Shown here: positions 24,767-29,038 of the stretch, piece by piece | Layout: each line of letters starts with the position of its first letter | Numbering within the stretch: position 1 is the first letter of the stretch | Source of the DNA: CAKUFA01 sp963646285 | Lineage (GTDB): Bacteria > Bacillota > Clostridia > Christensenellales > Aristaeellaceae | NCBI GenBank assembly: GCA_963646285.1 | Contig: CAVIWF010000033.1 | Location: 1 to 29,038 of the forward strand | Direction of reading: 5' to 3' | DNA length: 29,038 nucleotides | Notes under the pieces: model-generated | The model's input: the letters and a program-made list of their open reading frames with translations, nothing else | Database searches by the model: none | What the model was told of the DNA's origin: nothing | Translations under genes and position numbers: made by a program

Positions 24767-24800
24767 AGGATGCATGATTTCCTTTTCCATCATGCTCCTT
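24766..24800. terminator. Shared hairpin between convergent genes
   Basis: AAGGA-T-GCATGAT (24766-24778) pairs with ATCATGC-TCCTT (24789-24800) with one bulged T. It covers the end of both converging genes. No T tract follows on either side, so terminator function is only suggested. Confidence 0.35.
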
Positions 24801-26235
24801 CAATAACGACCTGCCGCAGCACCTTTCCGGCGTGATCTGTCACGATGCGCACGCCGCAGGGGCTTGTCAGGATCTTTTCATCATTGATGAACAGGGAAGC
24901 TTCCTTGCCGTCCGATGTCACGGTGTAGGTATCTTCGCCCAGCTGCTGGGTATACTGATAGGTCATGCCGGAACCCAGGCTGAACCAGACTTCATCCCCC
25001 ACAAAATGCACGCCCCAGATGTGGGCAATGTATTCCAGTGCCGCCAGCATGGTGGGACCATAAGCATCCTGGAAGGGTTCATCACTGTCCCGTGTCAGCA
25101 CTTCGTGGGACACCATGCCCACCCGGGAAGGCTCTCCCGTAAAGGGATCAAACTGCTGGGTAAAGACAAAGCCGCCCTCAATAATGGCGTTCAGCAGCTT
25201 TTTGCCCAGCTTGGTCACCACAGGCTCGTAGCCGTAGCGCTCCAGGGCGATGATGGCACGCTGGAAGGTCAGTCCCTCGCTTTGACCGCTCCAGTTATTT
25301 TCACTGGCATTGCGGAAGGCAGGATCACTGACGGATACACTGGGCAGGGGCATGGGGGTCCAGAATTCCCTGGGGTTCAGCAGGTGCTCCTGCACAAAGG
25401 CGTCTGCCATATCCTGAGATACGGAACCCCAATACATGCACCGCAGGGTGTTGTGGCACAGCACGTCGATAACCTTGCCCTGATTGTCCCGGTCAAAGAA
25501 GGCATGCCGCTTCTCATCCCACAGTCGGTCTTTCAGCTGCTTTGCTACCTGGTCGGCCTTGGCCTGCCAGGTTTTTTCCTGTCCGTCCCCCTTTAGGCGG
25601 CTGATTTCCGCCAGGGTTGCACGGCAGGCATAGGAGAAGGAAGTAATGTCCATGGAGGCCATGGGCACCACATCTGCATCCACCGGCGGGGTATCCGTTG
25701 TGCAGTACACCGGCGCTTTGCCGTAGCGGAGGGCGTTATCCTCTCCTGTGTCATACACGCAGAAGGCTTCCAGACAGCCGTCGTGATCTGTGTCCCGTGT
25801 CTTCCATAGATAGGCATCGAATTGTTCCAGGCAGTGAGCCAGCTGATCCAGATAAGCCGGATCCTTGCCGGTCAGGTACCACATATTCAGTGCATGGAGG
25901 GGAAAGCAGAAGCCCTGAAATTTGTTGAACTGGGGCTCAACACTTCCGTCCGGGTGGCACTGGATGGAGCCAGCCAGCCGGCCATCCTCCCGCTGAGTGC
26001 GCATAAACAGCAGCTGATTGTTAAGGGCTGCGGTCATGCTGCGCTTGGCATACATTTCGCCGCCCATGGGCTGGGTTTCCAGCCATATTTTTTCGTAGCC
26101 GCCGCCCTCCACCAGCACGGTGTCCGCACCGAACTGCTTCAGGTTCAGCAGGCACTTCCGCTCTGCTTCATCGAAAAGTTTCTGCAATTGGGGGTGATCA
26201 CAGGAAAAGATTACACCGGTTACAGGAAGCATCAT
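24790..26235 (-). CDS. GH63-like (alpha/alpha)6-barrel glycoside hydrolase
   Basis: The 481-residue protein matches the catalytic barrel of GH63 and mannosylglycerate-hydrolase-like enzymes. Key segments: DTDHDGCLE then YDTGEDNALR (161-170), where Asp166 corresponds to the general acid in the D-S-G-x-D-N motif of E. coli YgjK; NNWSGQSEGLTFQRAIIALERYGY, the barrel's helix pair; and FDPFTGEPS, where Glu368 or its neighbourhood fits the general base. The C-terminal ~60 residues form a small beta domain. There is no signal peptide, so it acts in the cytoplasm. Substrate candidates include alpha-glucosides and other short alpha-linked sugars, but none is certain. The GGAGG ribosome binding site precedes two ATG codons. 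It diverges from the GH43/GH28-like gene. Confidence 0.8.
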   Translation of the reverse strand: MMLPVTGVIFSCDHPQLQKLFDEAERKCLLNLKQFGADTVLVEGGGYEKIWLETQPMGGEMYAKRSMTAALNNQLLFMRTQREDGRLAGSIQCHPDGSVEPQFNKFQGFCFPLHALNMWYLTGKDPAYLDQLAHCLEQFDAYLWKTRDTDHDGCLEAFCVYDTGEDNALRYGKAPVYCTTDTPPVDADVVPMASMDITSFSYACRATLAEISRLKGDGQEKTWQAKADQVAKQLKDRLWDEKRHAFFDRDNQGKVIDVLCHNTLRCMYWGSVSQDMADAFVQEHLLNPREFWTPMPLPSVSVSDPAFRNASENNWSGQSEGLTFQRAIIALERYGYEPVVTKLGKKLLNAIIEGGFVFTQQFDPFTGEPSRVGMVSHEVLTRDSDEPFQDAYGPTMLAALEYIAHIWGVHFVGDEVWFSLGSGMTYQYTQQLGEDTYTVTSDGKEASLFINDEKILTSPCGVRIVTDHAGKVLRQVVIEGA

Positions 26236-26296
26236 AGGATTATTCCTCCGTTCGTCTATTAGGAACGTCCCCGTGGGGCATGAACTGTCATGTGCT

Positions 26297-26333
26297 ATTC
26301 TACCTGAAAGCGACCAAAATGTAAATCCGGATT
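26297..26333 (-). promoter_or_regulatory. Promoter and palindrome upstream of the GH63-like gene
   Basis: On the minus strand TTTACA (26320-26325), exactly 17 bp, TAGAAT (26297-26302). The 10-bp perfect palindrome AATCCGGATT (26324-26333) touches the -35 box and may be a regulator site. I found no convincing promoter for the divergent GH43/GH28-like gene; a small TTCTGC-AAG-GCAGAA hairpin lies at 26368-26382. Confidence 0.6.
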
Positions 26334-26424
26334 CTCAGACGGATTTTCTCATTCGGCAGGACTTTCCTTCTGCAAGGCAGAACATTACCTGTAACACAGT
26401 CCATTGCAAAGGAGCGAATTACCC

Positions 26425-28695
26425 ATGCGGCTTGAGGAAATCAACATTCGTGATCCGTATGTGCTGACCCTGAACGGTCAATATTATCTCTATGGCACCC
26501 GGGGGGCTACCTGCTGGGGCGAGGCAGACGGATTTGATGTGTACACCAGCCGGGATATGATCAGCTGGGAAGGACCCTTTGAGTGCTTCCATAATGACGG
26601 CACTTTCTGGGCAGACAGGAACTACTGGGCACCGGAGGTACACCTTTATCAGGGAAAGCTGTACATGCTGGCCAGCTTCAAAAAGGATGGTGTGTGCCGG
26701 GGAACGGCCATCCTGAAGGCAGATACCCCCATGGGTCCCTTTGTCCCGCACTCGGACGGACGGGTAACGCCCCCTGACTGGGAGTGTCTGGACGGCACCC
26801 TGTACGTCAGCCCCTCAGGTAAGCCCTACCTTGTTTTCGCCCATGAATGGGTACAGGTGGGGGATGGGGAAATCTGTGCCCTGCCCCTGAGCGAAGACTT
26901 GTCCCGAGCCGATGGGGAGCCTGTGCTGCTCTTCCATGCATCGGATGCCAAGTGGGCGAAGCTGATGCACCACCGCTCCAGCGGTCGGGATGGGTACGTG
27001 ACGGATGGCCCCTCTGTGTGGCGTACGGCGGAAGGCAAGCTGCTGGTGCTGTGGGCAAGCTTCTCTGCTGAAGGGTATACGGAAGGGGTCGCTGTCAGCG
27101 ATAACGGGGACATTACCGGTCATTTCACCCAGGCAGAGCCGCTGTTCCGACGGGATGGGGGACACGGCATGATTTTCCGTGACCTTGGGGGGCAAATGTA
27201 CCTGACCCTGCACACCCCCAACATTCACCTGCAGGAGCATCCCTGCTTCATTCCCTTGGAGGAAAAGGGGGGCATGCTGGCAGTGAAGCATACCCTGCCG
27301 GATTGGTTTGCTCCCCTGCAAACCCGGCTCCATGCCATGGCAGATACCTTAACCGCCTCTCTTACCGGCTGGCAGGGCAGTGAAACCGTCTTCCGCCCGG
27401 AAGATTACGGATACCAGCCCGGTACAAAGGCCACGGAGGCTATTCAGGCTGCGGTGGATGCGGCAGGGGAAAAGGGAGGCACGGTGCTGCTCAGTGGTGG
27501 GGATTATCTTTCCGGCACCATTGTGCTCCGCTCCCATGTGCGATTGATGGTGCAGCCGGGCAGCCGGCTGGTGGCCAGCACGGATTTGGCGGATTACCCG
27601 GAGCATATTGCCCGCCGTCTGACGGTGCAGGATACCAATATGGGCATGAATCAGTCCCTGATTTTTGCGGAAGGATGCGAAAACATCTGCATCTGCGGCG
27701 GCGGTGAGCTGAACGGTCAGGGCACCCGGGAAAACTTCCCCGGGGATGAAACCTGCTGCGGCACCCCCGGCCGTCCCTTCCTGCTGCGCATCATTGACTG
27801 CAAAAACGTGCATGTCCACGATGTGACCCTTCGCTCTGCCGCCTGCTGGATGGAAAACTACCTGAACTGTGACCGGGTGCTGCTGGAAAACCTGACCGTT
27901 CGCAACCAGACCAACTACAACAATGACGGCATTGACATTGACGGCTGCCGGGATGTGATCGTCCGCCGCTGCGACATTGCCTCCGGGGACGATGCCTGCT
28001 GCTTTAAGGGGGCAAGCCAGCGGCCCACGGAACGGGTGCTTATCGAGGACTGCCGGCTGTACAGCTGCTGCAATGCTCTGAAGGTGGGCACGGATACCCA
28101 GGGGGATTTCCGGGATGTGCTGGTGCGCTCCTGCCAGATCGGCGGTGTGGAGCATGACCCCAGCGGGCTGAAGCACCGGTGCTCCGATTCTGGCGTTTCT
28201 CTGGAAATGGTGGATGGCGGCACCCTGGAAAACTTCCTCATTGAGGACATCACCATTGACCGGGCATGGAGTCCCTTCTTCCTTCGCCTGGAAGACCGGG
28301 GACGGGTGAAGCCCGGCGACCCCAAGCCTGCTCCCGGCAACCTGCGGAGCATCGCCATTGCCCGTGTCCGTGGAGGGGACAACGGTCCCCGGGGTTCCTA
28401 CTTCATCGGCATTCCGGAAAAGGCCATTGAGGATGTGCTCCTTTATGACGTATGCCTTGAACAGCATGCCAGTGAAAAGCCGGTGCTGGATGAAAACGCC
28501 ATTGATGAACTGCGGGGCATTTACCCGGATGCCCACATGATTGACGACCTGGGAGATGCCCCTGCCCGGGGACTGTGGGCACGGCATGTTCATGGTTTGT
28601 CCCTTGCTGGGTATGACATTGTGCCGGACAGGGAAGATCCTCGTCCTTATCTGGTGACGGCAACGGATGTAACCTTTGATCAGATCAATCCTTAA
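26425..28695 (+). CDS. Bifunctional GH43-like/GH28-like glycoside hydrolase
   Basis: The 756-residue protein joins two catalytic folds. Residues 1-300 are a GH43-type five-bladed propeller: IRDPYV gives the base Asp10, WECLDGTLY the likely second Asp (123), and VTDGPSV (192-198) sits where the acid Glu is usual but has Asp194. GGHGMIF and LHTPN are also typical. From about 322 a right-handed beta-helix follows, with the GH28 opening DYGYQPGTKATEAIQAAVDAA, NYNNDGIDIDG (Asp501) and SGDDACC (Asp522, Asp523). The H-G and R-x-K motifs of classical polygalacturonases are missing; NALKVGT (550-556) takes their place. No signal peptide, so it would degrade imported pectic or arabinose-containing oligosaccharides. 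ATG 26425 follows AAAGGAG; TTG 26404 has no ribosome binding site. Confidence 0.85.
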   Translation: MRLEEINIRDPYVLTLNGQYYLYGTRGATCWGEADGFDVYTSRDMISWEGPFECFHNDGTFWADRNYWAPEVHLYQGKLYMLASFKKDGVCRGTAILKADTPMGPFVPHSDGRVTPPDWECLDGTLYVSPSGKPYLVFAHEWVQVGDGEICALPLSEDLSRADGEPVLLFHASDAKWAKLMHHRSSGRDGYVTDGPSVWRTAEGKLLVLWASFSAEGYTEGVAVSDNGDITGHFTQAEPLFRRDGGHGMIFRDLGGQMYLTLHTPNIHLQEHPCFIPLEEKGGMLAVKHTLPDWFAPLQTRLHAMADTLTASLTGWQGSETVFRPEDYGYQPGTKATEAIQAAVDAAGEKGGTVLLSGGDYLSGTIVLRSHVRLMVQPGSRLVASTDLADYPEHIARRLTVQDTNMGMNQSLIFAEGCENICICGGGELNGQGTRENFPGDETCCGTPGRPFLLRIIDCKNVHVHDVTLRSAACWMENYLNCDRVLLENLTVRNQTNYNNDGIDIDGCRDVIVRRCDIASGDDACCFKGASQRPTERVLIEDCRLYSCCNALKVGTDTQGDFRDVLVRSCQIGGVEHDPSGLKHRCSDSGVSLEMVDGGTLENFLIEDITIDRAWSPFFLRLEDRGRVKPGDPKPAPGNLRSIAIARVRGGDNGPRGSYFIGIPEKAIEDVLLYDVCLEQHASEKPVLDENAIDELRGIYPDAHMIDDLGDAPARGLWARHVHGLSLAGYDIVPDREDPRPYLVTATDVTFDQINP

Positions 28696-28722
28696 CCAAC
28701 CTATTTGCTGGAAACGAATTGG

Positions 28723-28764
28723 AACGAGCTTCACTGCATCATGCTGTGGGGGCTCGTTTCTTTT
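28723..28764 (+). terminator. Terminator of the GH43/GH28-like gene
   Basis: AACGAGCTTCACTGC pairs with the downstream GCTGTG...GCTCGTT arm (one T-T mismatch, one bulged G, two G-U pairs) around loop ATCAT and runs into TTTCTTTT. Confidence 0.75.
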
Positions 28765-28957
28765 GATGTCAAAAAAGCATCATTCGCTTTTGATTTTGTC
28801 TCCGAAAGAAAGCAAAGCAGGAGTGACGGGAGAAACCTTTTTCCGTGCGCAGCATCAAAACATGTCTTTTTCGGTCAATGAATGGTCAGAAAAATTATCG
28901 TAAATTCCCAAAGTAAGTTCCACAGTGGAAAGCGACATGGGAGTTAGTGTGAGAAAT

Positions 28958-29011
28958 GCAGCAGGAATAAGTATGGGAAGAGAACAAAAGCAGCAGGAAT
29001 AAGTACGGGAA
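28958..29011 (+). repeat. 22-bp direct repeat at the right edge
   Basis: GCAGCAGGAATAAGTAYGGG followed by AA occurs at 28958-28979 and 28990-29011, 32 nt apart with one mismatch, and a further partial GCAGCAAGGG follows. The stretch 28765-29038 shows no credible gene or ribosome binding site. The repeat may continue beyond the window. Confidence 0.6.
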
Positions 29012-29038
29012 TGCAGCAAGGGAGCCAGAAGCAGAGAG

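Overview
The window reads as a chromosomal segment of a low-to-mid GC Gram-positive bacterium, most likely a gut or rumen Clostridia (perhaps Christensenellales-like). Supporting this are strong AGGAGG-type ribosome binding sites, a Rrf2-SufCBDSU iron-sulfur operon, a SpoIID/LytB protein, sugar ABC transporters encoded without their own ATPase, BIG2-type surface repeats and a short intergenic repeat at the left edge of a kind I associate with Clostridia. The lineage is inference; no rRNA gene is present. I found no tRNA, phage, IS element or CRISPR array.

Layout: (1) 1-360 holds no credible gene but has a repeat/hairpin cluster, a strong terminator and a promoter. (2) 361-5787 is a plus-strand carbohydrate operon: solute-binding protein, two permeases (the first with an unusual N-terminal membrane extension) and a cytoplasmic GH2 hydrolase. 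(3) 6013-9273 (minus) encodes a secreted protein of twelve BIG2-like repeats with its own strong promoter and terminator. (4) 9533-12909 (minus) carries an AraC-type regulator, a secreted SpoIID-SH3 protein and a small secreted FMN-binding-domain protein, in that transcriptional order. (5) 13246-18449 (plus) is the suf operon: Rrf2 regulator, SufC, SufB, SufD, SufS, SufU, with a consensus promoter whose -35 box sits inside an inverted repeat. (6) 18609-22766 (minus) is a two-gene operon of unknown role: an exported protein, then a membrane protein joining a RanBP2-like zinc finger to about 16 TPR-like repeats. (7) 22905-24766 has a divergent pair: a membrane-anchored endonuclease/exonuclease/phosphatase-fold protein and a cytoplasmic von Willebrand A protein. 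(8) 24790-28695 has a divergent pair of signal-less glycoside hydrolases: a GH63-like (alpha/alpha)6 barrel and a GH43-like/GH28-like fusion. The right edge is non-coding with a terminator and a 22-bp direct repeat.

How the genes may work together: the ABC importer plus three cytoplasmic glycoside hydrolases suggests import of plant oligosaccharides followed by breakdown inside the cell, although the two hydrolase loci are 19 kb apart and may be unrelated. The suf operon makes Fe-S clusters and is probably self-regulated by the cysteine-rich Rrf2 protein. The BIG2, SpoIID and FMN-binding proteins and the repeat part of the TPR protein are predicted to act outside the membrane. The least understood parts are the TPR/zinc-finger operon, the SpoIID/FMN pair with its possible RNA switch, and the non-lipidated binding protein paired with an extended permease.
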